From Heyndrickxia acidiproducens DSM 23148 (lineage in GTDB: Bacteria; Bacillota; Bacilli; Bacillales; Bacillaceae_C), in assembly GCF_000374345.1 (NCBI RefSeq), contig NZ_KB893976.1, positions 112,060 through 176,059 on the forward strand: a stretch of DNA of 64,000 bases, in the 5' to 3' direction. Positions 46,415 to 55,409 of the stretch are shown piece by piece (position 1 is the first letter of the stretch; each line of letters starts with the position of its first letter). The notes beneath the pieces are model-generated. The model made no database searches, was not told the origin of the DNA, and saw only the letters and a list, made by a program, of their open reading frames with translations. Both the position numbers and the translations under genes were made by a program.

Positions 46415-46594
46415 TTACTCTTTTTCACTCAGCAGCTGGTACTCGTAAATTAGTTTGTCCAATATTTGGCTTTGGCGGATCGTATCCGGGTGATTAATCC
46501 CTTTTTGGACCGCAAAGGAAACCATTTTTTCGCGAATATTTCGAATTTTTTCGGAGAGCATATGGGTCGTGTGGGGAGGTACTTCCTTTGGCAT
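46415..46594 (-). CDS. Spo0E-like aspartyl-phosphate phosphatase
   Basis: A 59-residue protein whose segment IRNIREKMVSFAVQKGI ... QSQILDKLIYEYQ follows the Spo0E family pattern, including the SQxLD motif (S42-D46) needed for removing phosphate from Spo0A-P. Such proteins delay entry into sporulation. The ATG follows GAAAGGAT on the minus strand. It is in none of the conserved operons here and lies among small accessory genes. Which paralogue it is (Spo0E, YisI, YnzD type) cannot be said. Confidence 0.85.
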   Translation of the reverse strand: MPKEVPPHTTHMLSEKIRNIREKMVSFAVQKGINHPDTIRQSQILDKLIYEYQLLSEKE

Positions 46595-46680
46595 ATGCAG
46601 GATCCTTTCTTTCAGGTTTGGGATACTTTATCATACTATGTTTTGCCAGAATAGGGTAGCCAAAAATAGAAAGCGGGGGA

Positions 46681-46884
46681 TCATCTCTTTTCAGGGGATT
46701 GGGGATGGGTATTCAGCGGATTTGATGCTGCACATGTCATGGGCTGGTGGATTGCGCGGCCGATCAGGAGAATATCTTCGTAAATACACAATTTAATCCG
46801 TTCATCCCTGCATTTCCGGTAATCCTCAAGCAGACGCCCTAATTCAATAATAAAAATCACATGTTCCTCCGCACTCAAAACCAT
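46681..46884 (-). CDS. Small hypothetical protein, minus strand
   Basis: A 67-residue frame starting MVLSAEEHVIFIIELGRLLEDY with a helical, charged middle (RKCRDERIKLCIYEDILLIG). The ATG at 46884 follows GGTAGGTG, and a good promoter lies upstream on the same strand. The family is not recognised. The last 20 residues are low in structure-forming residues, so the functional part may be the first 45. It lies 86 bases before the Spo0E-like gene, on the same strand. Confidence 0.5.
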   Translation of the reverse strand: MVLSAEEHVIFIIELGRLLEDYRKCRDERIKLCIYEDILLIGRAIHQPMTCAASNPLNTHPQSPEKR

Positions 46885-46919
46885 GTGCAAGCACCTACCT
46901 TCATTCATATTCAAACTCT

Positions 46920-46949
46920 ATTATATAGTATAAATGTACTGATTGTGAA
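46920..46949 (-). promoter_or_regulatory. SigmaA promoter for the small minus-strand genes
   Basis: Minus strand -35 TTCACA (46949-46944), 18-base spacer, -10 TATAAT (46925-46920). It points at the 46884 gene and possibly the Spo0E-like gene. Confidence 0.55.
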
Positions 46950-47255
46950 GTGGGCCTTTTTTATTATAGGTAAAAAACTTTATCCGGTAAAGGGGCGGGG
47001 TTGCCGGCAACAAACAACAGCGCCTGCCCCGGATATGAAGACAGTATATTTTCTCAAAAAAGGATGTTAAAAAACATGAATAAAATGCAGAAAGAAGGGG
47101 AAACTATAAAAATGTTCTGTTGAAACGGCGATTGTGGTACGATAAAAGCAGAAGAAGGTGGTCTTTTTTTTGCTTAAATGATCCCTTCAAAGAGAAACAT
47201 GCCGGTGCCGCCGATTTTTTGTATCACCCGGCACCGACAAAAAGGTAGTGAATGA
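46950..47255. other. Gap upstream of miaA
   Basis: No gene is seen. A stem CGGTGCCG (47203-47210) / CGGCACCG (47229-47236) with an 18-base loop lies just before the miaA ribosome site AAAGGTAG. TTGAAA at 47120-47125 may belong to a miaA promoter, but its -10 is unclear. Confidence 0.5.
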
Positions 47256-48209
47256 ATGGCAAAACAGCAGTGTATCGTTCTGATCGGACCGACAGCAGTT
47301 GGCAAAACCGAGTTAAGCATCCATTTAGCGAAAAAATTTAACGCGGAAATTATCAGCGGGGATTCGATGCAGGTATACAAAGGGATGGATATTGGGACTG
47401 CAAAAATCAGCAAAGAAGAAATGGCGGGGATTCCGCATCATTTGCTGGATATCAAGAGTCCGGATGAACCCTTTTCTGTTGCGGAGTTTCAGCAAATCGT
47501 CCGCCAAAAAATCGGGGAAATCGGAAAACGCGGCAGGATTCCGCTGATCGTAGGCGGAACAGGCCTGTATATCCAGTCTGTTTTATACGATTACCGGTTC
47601 CCGGATATTTCCGGTGATGGAGCTTACCGCCGTGAATTGGAGGCAAAAGCGGCACAGGAAGGCCCTGAAGCGCTTTACCGGATGCTTGAAAAAGTGGATC
47701 CGAAAAGCGCGGAAACGATCCATCCGCATAATGTCAGAAGGGTAATCCGGGCGCTTGAAATCTATCACTTTTCCGGGAAAACCGCATTTGAATACCATAA
47801 GCCGCAGCAATCAGAAATGCTTTATGATGCCGCACTCATCGGCCTGACAATGGACAGGGAAAAATTGTACGCACGCATTAACAGACGTGTAGACGATATG
47901 ATCGAACAAGGCCTGGTTGAAGAAGTAAGGCATCTGTACGGCCGCCATTTGCGCGATGCCCAGTCGATTCAGGCAATCGGCTACAAAGAATTGTACGCTT
48001 ATTTTGACGGGTACATCACATTCGAAGAAGCTGTCGCGCAATTGAAGCGCAATACGCGGCGTTTTGCAAAACGGCAGCTCACATGGTTCCGCAATAAAAT
48101 GAAAATGGAATGGTTTGACATGACCGATGAATCGCAAAAGCAAAAAAAATTTCAAGAGATTTCCGTTTTTGTTGCAGGAAAGCTACAATTAAAATCGAAT
48201 AGTTTATAA
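47256..48209 (+). CDS. miaA: tRNA dimethylallyltransferase MiaA
   Basis: MiaA transfers an isopentenyl group to A37 of tRNAs reading U-starting codons, providing the MiaB substrate. The 317-residue protein has the P-loop LIGPTAVGKTELS (9-21), the DSMQVYKGMDIGTAK region and VGGTGLYI. The ATG at 47256 gives the family start; another ATG lies 4 bases earlier in a different frame. hfq follows after 27 bases, as in many bacteria. Confidence 0.97.
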   Translation: MAKQQCIVLIGPTAVGKTELSIHLAKKFNAEIISGDSMQVYKGMDIGTAKISKEEMAGIPHHLLDIKSPDEPFSVAEFQQIVRQKIGEIGKRGRIPLIVGGTGLYIQSVLYDYRFPDISGDGAYRRELEAKAAQEGPEALYRMLEKVDPKSAETIHPHNVRRVIRALEIYHFSGKTAFEYHKPQQSEMLYDAALIGLTMDREKLYARINRRVDDMIEQGLVEEVRHLYGRHLRDAQSIQAIGYKELYAYFDGYITFEEAVAQLKRNTRRFAKRQLTWFRNKMKMEWFDMTDESQKQKKFQEISVFVAGKLQLKSNSL

Positions 48210-48236
48210 TAGAGAGAAAGAGGAGGAGGATGCGAG

Positions 48237-48464
48237 ATGAACAAAGCCATTAATATCCAGGATCAATTTTTAAATCAACTTCGTAAAGATGGTACAGTTG
48301 TGACTGTCTTTTTAATGAATGGTTTTCAGCTTCGCGGCCAGGTAAAAGGGTTTGACAATTTTACGGTTCTTTTTGAAACGGACGGTAAGCAGCAGCTCGT
48401 TTTCAAACATGCAATTTCAACATTCACGCCGCAAAAAAATGTTCAAATCAATTTTGAAGAATAA
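48237..48464 (+). CDS. hfq: RNA chaperone Hfq
   Basis: A 75-residue Sm-like protein forming hexamers. Sm1 ([21 protein letters not shown]) and Sm2 ([12 protein letters not shown]) motifs are present. The ATG follows AGAGGAGGAGG. In Bacillus its role in small-RNA regulation is minor compared with enterics. It is probably co-transcribed with miaA and has a terminator downstream. Confidence 0.97.
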   Translation: MNKAINIQDQFLNQLRKDGTVVTVFLMNGFQLRGQVKGFDNFTVLFETDGKQQLVFKHAISTFTPQKNVQINFEE

Positions 48465-48486
48465 ATCACGAATAAGATCGCGAATG

Positions 48487-48515
48487 AATGCCCGGCTTAT
48501 TGCCCGGGCATTTTT
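48487..48515 (+). terminator. Terminator after hfq
   Basis: ATGCCCGG (48488-48495) and CCGGGCAT (48504-48511), then TTTTT. Confidence 0.9.
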
Positions 48516-48711
48516 AAATGCTGTTCCCGTACTGTTTCACTTTTTTCGGGCATAAAATAAGAAGAATCATTATTTCTCAGGAAAGCGCAAAAACTGACAG
48601 GATCCTTTCTTTTTTTCTGAAAATCGCACTTTCTCTTCTTTCCTTTGCCCCGTTGTGACAAAAAATCGATCCCTGAATAAAAATGCAATTCGTTTTTTGT
48701 TCTGGGCATTT
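48516..48711. other. hfq-spoVK gap
   Basis: An AT-rich region of about 200 bases with no gene or strong repeat. It ends in the SigmaE-type promoter candidate of spoVK. Confidence 0.5.
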
Positions 48712-48741
48712 GTCACACTTATGGCCCAATTCGCGTATAAT
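48712..48741 (+). promoter_or_regulatory. Candidate SigmaE promoter of spoVK
   Basis: GTCACACT (48712-48719), a 14-base spacer and CGTATAAT (48734-48741) resemble the SigmaE consensus (GTCATATT / CATACAAT). A SigmaA reading of TATAAT needs a 20-base spacer. Mother-cell control is expected for spoVK. Confidence 0.4.
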
Positions 48742-48766
48742 GTAGACAGATTGCGAGGTGGCGGTT

Positions 48767-49708
48767 TTGGATCAACCGATTCGGATGAAAAATAACGGAC
48801 AGATTAATATTGTCTTGAATTCGGGCCAAAGGGAAGCCGCCATGACTTCCCCCAAAAAAGAACTGGCCCATAAAGAATTTTCAGCTGAACACGAAATATT
48901 ACGGGAAATAGAAGCAGAGTTGGGGACGCTTGTGGGAATGGATGAAATCAAGAGTATGGTAAAAGAAGTGTATGCCTGGATTTACATCAATAAAAAAAGG
49001 GAGGCTGCGGGGTTAAAGACAGAAAAACAAGCATTGCATATGATGTTCAAGGGCAACCCGGGGACAGGCAAAACGACAGTTGCGCGTTTAATCGGAAAAC
49101 TATTTCATAAAATGAATGTACTGTCGAAGGGGCATCTGATTGAAGCGGAAAGGGCGGATCTGGTTGGCGAATACATCGGCCATACCGCGCAAAAAACACG
49201 GGATTTAATTAAAAAAGCGATCGGCGGCATATTATTTATTGATGAAGCCTATTCACTCGGGCGCGGCGGTGAAAAAGATTTCGGAAAAGAAGCCATCGAT
49301 ACGCTGGTCAAACATATGGAAGACAAACAGCACGAGTTTATTTTAATTCTCGCAGGCTATTCGAATGAAATGGACTATTTTCTGAGCTTAAACCCCGGCC
49401 TGCATTCAAGGTTTCCGATCGTTTTTAACTTTCCCGACTATTCTGTTGATGAACTAATGGAGATTGGAAAGAGGATGCTGAGGGAAAAAGAATACACGCT
49501 TAGTATGGATGCGGAAAGAAAACTCCGGGACCATCTTGCATTTATCAAATCAACGTATACGCCGGTCAGTTTCTCAAACGGGCGTTATGTGCGTAATGTG
49601 ATCGAGAAATCCGTCCGCGCCCAGGCCATGCGCCTGTTAATGCAGGCGGCGTACGACCGCCATGAACTGATGACGCTGCGCAGTAACGACTTGCTTTTTC
49701 CGGATTAA
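48767..49708 (+). CDS. spoVK: Stage V sporulation protein K (AAA ATPase)
   Basis: A CbxX/CfqX-type AAA ATPase needed for spore maturation. The TTG at 48767 suits GAGGTGG (48755-48761) and gives 313 residues; the in-frame GTG at 48758 overlaps that site. Walker A GNPGTGKTTVARLIG, Walker B ILFIDEAYSLGRG and the sensor segment SRFPIVFNFPDYS are clear. The exact substrate is unknown. Order hfq-spoVK-hflX matches B. subtilis, but nrdI-nrdE-type genes are absent here. Confidence 0.96.
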   Translation: MDQPIRMKNNGQINIVLNSGQREAAMTSPKKELAHKEFSAEHEILREIEAELGTLVGMDEIKSMVKEVYAWIYINKKREAAGLKTEKQALHMMFKGNPGTGKTTVARLIGKLFHKMNVLSKGHLIEAERADLVGEYIGHTAQKTRDLIKKAIGGILFIDEAYSLGRGGEKDFGKEAIDTLVKHMEDKQHEFILILAGYSNEMDYFLSLNPGLHSRFPIVFNFPDYSVDELMEIGKRMLREKEYTLSMDAERKLRDHLAFIKSTYTPVSFSNGRYVRNVIEKSVRAQAMRLLMQAAYDRHELMTLRSNDLLFPD

Positions 49709-49840
49709 ATGGAATTAATCCGCGGGCACCGGGTGCGCTTGAATGGTAAGGGAAAAAATTTCTTTCCATTCGCGCGGTTTGGTGTCTGTTTGCATTTTTT
49801 GGTAAGATAACAGTAATTCATATTTAGGACAGGTGATCAC

Positions 49841-51091
49841 ATGAATCGGGAGGAAATGAAAGAAAAAGCGATTCTCGTCGGCTGTGAAATTGGTGACGAC
49901 CACAGCCGTTTTGTCTATTCAATGGAAGAACTGCAGGCATTGACTGAAACGGCCCGGGGAGAAGCGGTCATGCAGGTGGTGCAGAAACGGGACAGGGTAG
50001 ATGCGTCGACCTATATCGGGAAAGGAAAGATTGAAGAGCTGAAGGCGCTCGAGGCTGAGTTGGAAGCCGACCTGATTATTTTTAATGATGAACTGTCTCC
50101 AAGCCAGCTCCGTAATCTTTCACGGCATCTGAACAGCCGGGTGCTTGACAGGACCCAGCTGATTTTGGATATTTTTGCACAGCGGGCGCGTTCAAAAGAA
50201 GGGAAACTGCAAGTAGAACTGGCCCAGCTGCAGTACATGCTTCCGCGTTTGGGCGGGCAGGGTACCGAACTGTCACGGCTTGGCGGCGGGATTGGCACAA
50301 GGGGCCCGGGGGAAACAAAATTGGAGTCGGACCGCCGCCATATCCGGCGCCGGATATCGGAAATCAAGGCCCAGCTGGAAACCGTTGTCCGCCACCGCGA
50401 ACGCTACCGGGAGCGCAGAAAAAAGAACCATGTATTCCAGATAGCGCTAGTCGGCTATACGAACGCGGGCAAATCGACGCTCTTCAACCACTTATCAGCA
50501 GCCGATTCCTACGAAGAAAACCAATTATTTGCTACGCTGGATCCGATGACAAGAAAGCTGGTGTTGCCGAGCGGTTACACGGCATTGTTAACGGATACGG
50601 TTGGATTTATCCAGGACCTGCCGACCACGCTAATTGCCGCGTTTCGTTCCACGCTTGAAGAAGTGAAAGAAGCGGATCTGCTTTTGCATATTGTCGATAG
50701 TGCCAATCCTGATTATGACAACCATCAAAAAACGGTGCAACAGCTGCTTAGTGAGCTGGAAATGGACCACCTGCCGCAGCTGACCGTTTATAATAAAATG
50801 GATATCCGGGACAGTGATTTTGTACCAACTGCATCAAACAGCATCATGATCAGTGCCAAAAGTGATACGGATTGCACCAGGCTCCGGCTTGAAATAGAAA
50901 AGCAGGTGCTTGCTGCGATGATTCCGTATGATGCGCTTGTGCCGCAGACAGAAGGAAAGCTGTTGTCCACCTTAAAAAGTGATACAATCTTAAGGGAACT
51001 TGTTTTTCAGGAAGAAGAGCAGGCATACAGATGCAGAGGGTATGTGCTTCCGGCCCACCCTGTTTTAGGAGAGTTGAAACCATACGAATAG
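49841..51091 (+). CDS. hflX: GTPase HflX (ribosome-associated)
   Basis: HflX binds the large ribosomal subunit and splits stalled ribosomes in stress. The 416-residue protein has the N-terminal HflX domain ([22 protein letters not shown]), the Gly-rich linker [21 protein letters not shown] and a G domain with GYTNAGKST (near 204), DTVGF and NKMD. The ATG follows ACAGGTGATC. It is the B. subtilis ynbA counterpart. Confidence 0.97.
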   Translation: MNREEMKEKAILVGCEIGDDHSRFVYSMEELQALTETARGEAVMQVVQKRDRVDASTYIGKGKIEELKALEAELEADLIIFNDELSPSQLRNLSRHLNSRVLDRTQLILDIFAQRARSKEGKLQVELAQLQYMLPRLGGQGTELSRLGGGIGTRGPGETKLESDRRHIRRRISEIKAQLETVVRHRERYRERRKKNHVFQIALVGYTNAGKSTLFNHLSAADSYEENQLFATLDPMTRKLVLPSGYTALLTDTVGFIQDLPTTLIAAFRSTLEEVKEADLLLHIVDSANPDYDNHQKTVQQLLSELEMDHLPQLTVYNKMDIRDSDFVPTASNSIMISAKSDTDCTRLRLEIEKQVLAAMIPYDALVPQTEGKLLSTLKSDTILRELVFQEEEQAYRCRGYVLPAHPVLGELKPYE

Positions 51092-51114
51092 CAGAAAGAG
51101 AAAGGTGTCTTACC

Positions 51115-52377
51115 ATGCTTCAGTTTTTAAAACACGGCCCGAAACTTCAGCCGATTGTGGAAGAAGTCGAACGCCGGATTTTTCCGATCCACCAAAAAAT
51201 CGACAGGCGCGCAGAAACCAACCAGTACCGCGTGCTGCAGAGCTTCCAATCGCACCGGGTCAGCGATACAGATTTCAATCCATCAACCGGATACGGCTAC
51301 GATGACCATGGAAGGGATACGCTGGAAAAAATCTATGCTGATGTGTTCGGTGCGGAAGCAGGCCTGGTCCGCCCGCAAATTATTTCGGGGACGCATGCGA
51401 TTACCATTGCGCTTTTCGGTGTCCTGCGCCCGGGGGATGAATTGTTATACATAACCGGAAAGCCGTATGATACGCTTGATGAAATTGTCGGTACGAGAGG
51501 CAATGGTTCAGGTTCGTTGCAGGAATTCAATATAGCTTACAGTCATGTTGACATAGCCGGTGATGGTTCTGTCGATTTTGAGGCGGTAAGAAAAGCTATC
51601 AAGCCGCAAACAAAAATGGTTGCCATCCAGCGCTCAAAAGGTTATGCAACAAGGCCGTCATTTACCGTTGATGAGATCGGTGAAATGATCCGCTTTGTGA
51701 AAGAAATCAAACAGGATGTTGTTGTATTTGTGGATAATTGTTACGGCGAATTTGTTGAAGAGAAAGAACCCTGCCATGCAGGTGCCGATTTGATGGCCGG
51801 ATCGCTGATAAAAAATCCGGGCGGCGGCCTCGCAAAAACAGGCGGCTATATCACCGGAAAAAAGAAATGGGTTGATGCCTGCGCCTATCGCATGACTTCG
51901 CCCGGAATCGGCCGTGAAGCAGGCGCCTCGTTGTACAGCCTCCAGGAAATGTACCAGGGATTTTTCCTGGCGCCGCATGTTGTGGCACAGGCCTTAAAAG
52001 GTGCGGTATTTACTTCAGCAATTCTTGAAGAATTCGGAATGAATACCCATCCGAAATGGGATGCGGAACGAACTGATTTAATCCAATCCGTCCAATTCGG
52101 TGATCCTGATCAAATGGTGGCGTTCTGCCAGGCAATCCAATTTGCATCACCGGTGAATTCGTATGTGACACCGTATCCAAGCGATATGCCGGGGTATGAA
52201 GATGATGTCATTATGGCGGCCGGCACGTTTATCCAGGGGGCGAGCATTGAACTGTCTGCTGACGGGCCGCTTCGTCCGCCCTATACCGCTTATGTCCAGG
52301 GCGGGCTTACTTATGCCCATGTAAAAGCGGCGATTCTGCTTGCATTAGACCGGTTAATGGAGAAAAATCTCCTCTGA
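51115..52377 (+). CDS. ynbB: YnbB, PLP-dependent Cys/Met-metabolism-like protein
   Basis: A 420-residue PLP-dependent enzyme related to aluminium-resistance/methionine gamma-lyase-like proteins. The PLP-binding lysine is probably in QRSKGYATRPS (near residue 172). The ATG at 51115 follows AAAGGTG with 7-base spacing; the longer frame overlaps hflX. The reaction is unknown. In B. subtilis glnR-glnA follow ynbB; here a ypcP-type gene follows instead. Confidence 0.92.
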   Translation: MLQFLKHGPKLQPIVEEVERRIFPIHQKIDRRAETNQYRVLQSFQSHRVSDTDFNPSTGYGYDDHGRDTLEKIYADVFGAEAGLVRPQIISGTHAITIALFGVLRPGDELLYITGKPYDTLDEIVGTRGNGSGSLQEFNIAYSHVDIAGDGSVDFEAVRKAIKPQTKMVAIQRSKGYATRPSFTVDEIGEMIRFVKEIKQDVVVFVDNCYGEFVEEKEPCHAGADLMAGSLIKNPGGGLAKTGGYITGKKKWVDACAYRMTSPGIGREAGASLYSLQEMYQGFFLAPHVVAQALKGAVFTSAILEEFGMNTHPKWDAERTDLIQSVQFGDPDQMVAFCQAIQFASPVNSYVTPYPSDMPGYEDDVIMAAGTFIQGASIELSADGPLRPPYTAYVQGGLTYAHVKAAILLALDRLMEKNLL

Positions 52378-52426
52378 TTCCCTGTCCGTTTTCTGTTCCT
52401 TACCAATATCTTTGCTCATGAAATCA

Positions 52427-52435
52427 TGGTATAAT
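52427..52435 (+). promoter_or_regulatory. Extended -10 promoter of ypcP
   Basis: TGGTATAAT with TATAAT at 52430-52435 and no strong -35. It lies about 28 bases before the ypcP start. Confidence 0.5.
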
Positions 52436-52462
52436 AGACGGATGAAAATAAGAGGTGATCGA

Positions 52463-53362
52463 ATGAACGAACGGCCGCATTTACTTTTAGTAGACGGGAT
52501 GGCTTTGCTGTTCCGCGCTTTTTACGCCACAGCGGTAACCGGGCAGTATATGATGAATTCAAAAGGGATGCCGACAAACGGGGTGCAGGGATTTTTGCGC
52601 CATCTGCTGCTCGCTGCTGAAAATAAAAAAGCGAGCCATATTGCGGTTTGCTGGGACATGGGCAAAAAAACATTCCGGAACGAATTATTTAACGGTTATA
52701 AGGCAAATCGTGAGGCGCCGCCGGTTGAGATGATTCCGCAATTTGATCTGGCTAGAGAAACGGTGGAAGCTTTCCAAATTCCAAATATCGGTGTTGCCGG
52801 CTATGAAGCGGATGACTGCCTCGGCACGCTTGCAAAAAGGTTGCAAAGCGAAGCAGATGTATCCATTTTGACAGGTGACCGCGATATTTTGCAGTTGTTG
52901 GATGATCATATTGTTGTCCATCTCTTGCAAAAAGGGTACGGCAACTACAAAAGTTACACGAAAGAAACCTTTACAGAAGATACTGGCGTGACGCCGCAGC
53001 AATACATTGATGTCAAAGCACTGATGGGGGATATGAGCGACGGCTATCCCGGCGTAAAGGGAATCGGTGAAAAAACCGCCTTCAAACTGATCAGGCAGTT
53101 CGGCAGTATTGTTGGTATTCTGGATCATTTGGACCAGCTGACGCCTGCGCAGCGGAAGAAAATTGAAGCAGACTTGGAGATGCTCTACCTTTCCCGGGAA
53201 TTAGCTGAAATCAATTGCGGGGTGCCGGTATCGTTCTCAATAGAAGCAGCAGCTGTTACGCAAATTCCGGATACTTTTATGGCTATCATAGAAGAATTGG
53301 AATTGAAAACGGTGAAACGCCACTTGATTACGGCAAAAATGAATACAAGTTTGATTTCTTAA
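52463..53362 (+). CDS. ypcP: 5'-3' exonuclease (flap endonuclease type, YpcP/FenA)
   Basis: A stand-alone relative of the DNA polymerase I 5' nuclease domain, acting on flaps and RNA primers. The 299-residue protein has VDGMALLFRAFYA, KANREAPP, YEADDCLGTLA and SILTGDRDILQLL, the acidic metal residues of the FEN family, and a helix-hairpin-helix (YPGVKGIGEKTA). The ATG at 52463 follows AGAGGTGATC. A bidirectional terminator separates it from convergent sspL. Confidence 0.94.
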   Translation: MNERPHLLLVDGMALLFRAFYATAVTGQYMMNSKGMPTNGVQGFLRHLLLAAENKKASHIAVCWDMGKKTFRNELFNGYKANREAPPVEMIPQFDLARETVEAFQIPNIGVAGYEADDCLGTLAKRLQSEADVSILTGDRDILQLLDDHIVVHLLQKGYGNYKSYTKETFTEDTGVTPQQYIDVKALMGDMSDGYPGVKGIGEKTAFKLIRQFGSIVGILDHLDQLTPAQRKKIEADLEMLYLSRELAEINCGVPVSFSIEAAAVTQIPDTFMAIIEELELKTVKRHLITAKMNTSLIS

Positions 53363-53374
53363 TCGTAAAATCGG

Positions 53375-53407
53375 AAAAACAGCATTCGCGAATGGAATGC
53401 TGTTTTT
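53375..53407. terminator. Bidirectional terminator between ypcP and sspL
   Basis: AAAAACAGCATTC (53375-53387) and GAATGCTGTTTTT (53395-53407) pair perfectly around a 7-base loop, with T-runs for either strand. Confidence 0.92.
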
Positions 53408-53419
53408 CGCTGCCAATGA

Positions 53420-53560
53420 TTATATTCTTGTGTTTGATTTTTTCGCACGGTTTTCGAGCTTTGTTTTCGGGTCTTCTGCAGATTCTGCATCCCCGGCTTT
53501 GCCTTGTGGCGTGACGGACGGCGCAAATCGGCCGCGGTTTGCATTATGCCTTTTAACCAT
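53420..53560 (-). CDS. sspL: Small acid-soluble spore protein L (SspL)
   Basis: A 46-residue minus-strand gene. The protein starts MVKRHNANRGRFAPSVTPQG and ends with EDPKTKLENRAKKSNTRI; the end and the TPQG element match SspL. It is a minor forespore protein, SigmaG-controlled in B. subtilis. The ATG at 53560 follows GGGGGTGAGAG. In B. subtilis sspL also lies in the ypcP-ypeP region. A TGTAAA-N17-CAAAATA upstream is a weak SigmaG-like candidate. Confidence 0.9.
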   Translation of the reverse strand: MVKRHNANRGRFAPSVTPQGKAGDAESAEDPKTKLENRAKKSNTRI

Positions 53561-53706
53561 ATGGTCTCTCACCCCCGTGGTTTATTTTGCCCAATTATCC
53601 GCAAAGTTTACAACAGGCACGATAGCAGGAAAACGCAAATGAAGTTAAAATGAATCATGTTGTTTGAAAAGTGCCGGTATATAACGGCAATGGAGGAAAA
53701 AGAAAG

Positions 53707-53991
53707 ATGTCACTGGGTGAATATATTCTGTTTTTAAGGGGAAAAGGATTTAAGTTTAAAGATGATGTGATCCATTTTATTTATTTTGGAAAACAATATA
53801 CCAATGCTCCTGATCCGATTGTACAGGCGGCAATTGAGCTAACCTTACAAGCACAAAAGAAATTTGATGGCAGTTTTTATATTTCTTTGCTTGAAACATT
53901 TAAACAAAATCAAATCCGGTCAAGAAAAGAAGCTTTTCTTTGTATGGAACGATTAGGAATTCCGGAAAAAAGCGGGGAGCCGGGGGCCTAA
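53707..53991 (+). CDS. DUF6123-like small protein (possible YpbS counterpart)
   Basis: A 94-residue protein starting MSLGEYILFLRGKGFKFKDD, without membrane segments. The ATG at 53707 follows GGAGG (53692-53696). From the motif FIYFGKQYTNAPDPIVQAAIELTLQAQKK (shown only in part here) I place it tentatively in DUF6123; function unknown. Its stop codon overlaps the stop of the convergent transporter gene. Confidence 0.7.
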   Translation: MSLGEYILFLRGKGFKFKDDVIHFIYFGKQYTNAPDPIVQAAIELTLQAQKKFDGSFYISLLETFKQNQIRSRKEAFLCMERLGIPEKSGEPGA

Positions 53992-54911
53992 CCCTTGCTT
54001 CTGCTTTCAGAAAAAAAGCCTTTTTTAAAATGAAACAAATTTGGCAATTCCGACAAAACCATACCGGTAAAAATCAGCAGGCATCCGGCGGCAGCTGTGA
54101 TGCTGAGCCGTTCCTGCAACCATACGAAAGATGTCAGGGCGGCAAAAACCGGCTCCATCGTCAGAATAATGGCGACACGTGTAGGTGAAGTATAGCGCTG
54201 GGCAATGGTTTGGATAAAAAACGCTGCGGCTGTCGCCAAAAAAGCTGTGACCGATAAGGCAAAAACCAGGTTGGGACGGAACAGCTCATGGGATGAGAGT
54301 GCGTTTCTCCAATTTTCAGTCCATATGGCGCCGGCAAAGCTAAATACCGACACAGAAAGCACCTGGACGGCGGTAACAAGCAGTACGGATACATGTTTTG
54401 TAAAGCGGTCGGTCAAAATAATGTGAAACGCAAACCCAAATGTGCAAATGAAAACGAGCAGATCGCCGGCTGACAGTGCAGCAGCCCCCTTGACAGCCAG
54501 TAAATAAAGGCCCAAAGCAGCTGCAATCGAGCCGATCACAGATAATAAGCGCGGCCGTTTTTTTAAGAAGAGAACAGCCAGAAGCGGCACCATTACAACG
54601 CTTAGCCCGGTAATAAAACCGGCTTTCGATGGAGTGGTGTACAAAAGGCCGACCGTTTGGAACGTGTAGCCGATAAACAGGCAGGAGCCGAGAACGATTC
54701 CGGATATCACAGACGGCATCACGGCAGCCATTCTGTTTCTCTTCTTTATCATATAAACAGCCAGCAGAAAAATGCCGGCAAGCCCGAAACGGACGGCATT
54801 AAACGAAAAAGGGGGGACGGTTTGGATCGCATCCTGTACGACGACAAACGTGGCGCCCCATACAAATGCAACAAACAGCAACGCAAGCTCGGAAATCCAT
54901 TTTTTATTCAT
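53988..54911 (-). CDS. DMT-superfamily (EamA) permease
   Basis: A 307-residue membrane protein with about ten hydrophobic segments arranged as two EamA repeats (ELALLFVAFVWGATFVVVQD in the first; EPVFAALTSFVWLQERLS in the second). It is probably a drug/metabolite or amino-acid exporter; the substrate is unknown. The ATG at 54911 is chosen because the longer frame overlaps ypdQ completely. The start overlaps the ypdQ stop by 8 bases, so the two are co-translated. Confidence 0.88.
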   Translation of the reverse strand: MNKKWISELALLFVAFVWGATFVVVQDAIQTVPPFSFNAVRFGLAGIFLLAVYMIKKRNRMAAVMPSVISGIVLGSCLFIGYTFQTVGLLYTTPSKAGFITGLSVVMVPLLAVLFLKKRPRLLSVIGSIAAALGLYLLAVKGAAALSAGDLLVFICTFGFAFHIILTDRFTKHVSVLLVTAVQVLSVSVFSFAGAIWTENWRNALSSHELFRPNLVFALSVTAFLATAAAFFIQTIAQRYTSPTRVAIILTMEPVFAALTSFVWLQERLSITAAAGCLLIFTGMVLSELPNLFHFKKGFFSESRSKG

Positions 54912-55314
54912 TTTCGTCCCCCTGCCGGATTTGTTTTTGAATGGCCAGTCTTGCCAATCCATCCGCTGTTTTATTTTCTGAACTGGGGATCCACTTGATA
55001 AAGAAAAGATCAAATTGGCCGGCCATCCCCAAAATATGTTCGAGAATCGTTTTATATGGTTCTTTTTTTGCAAATCTTTTTTCAACAGCACGGACAACGG
55101 CAGACGAATCCGAACGGACGGAAACCACTTTATAATGCTTTTCGAGGCAGATTTCCAAAGCTTTTTCCATGGCGCGGTATTCCGCTTCGTGGTTATTATT
55201 AATGCCAAGCGGGATGGAATAGCGTTCAACCTGTCCTGCTGCTTTTAAGAAAATACCCGCGCCGCTTGGTCCCGGATCTCCGGCAGCGGCGCCGTCAATA
55301 TATACTTCTATCAA
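54904..55314 (-). CDS. ypdQ: RNase HI-like protein YpdQ
   Basis: A 136-residue RNase H-fold protein. The likely acidic site residues are D7 (YIDGAAAG), E43 (NNNHEAEYRA), D69 (RSDSSAVV) and D118 (NKTADGLARL), so the DEDD set is complete. B. subtilis YpdQ is a relative for which RNase H activity has been doubtful or absent, so activity here is uncertain. It is divergent from ypeP, a second RNase H-like gene, across a 95-base gap. Confidence 0.88.
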   Translation of the reverse strand: MIEVYIDGAAAGDPGPSGAGIFLKAAGQVERYSIPLGINNNHEAEYRAMEKALEICLEKHYKVVSVRSDSSAVVRAVEKRFAKKEPYKTILEHILGMAGQFDLFFIKWIPSSENKTADGLARLAIQKQIRQGDENE

Positions 55315-55409
55315 TTTTTTCGCTCCCTGTATTTATATCTATTCAATTTTCCGCATAATTTAACTATAATCAATGATTAGATCCGGATCAAGAAGAGAGT
55401 GGGAATAAA

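Noticed and set aside
54912..55229. Longer start of the DMT permease
   Set aside because: It would overlap ypdQ entirely and add a non-membrane, basic segment before the first helix.
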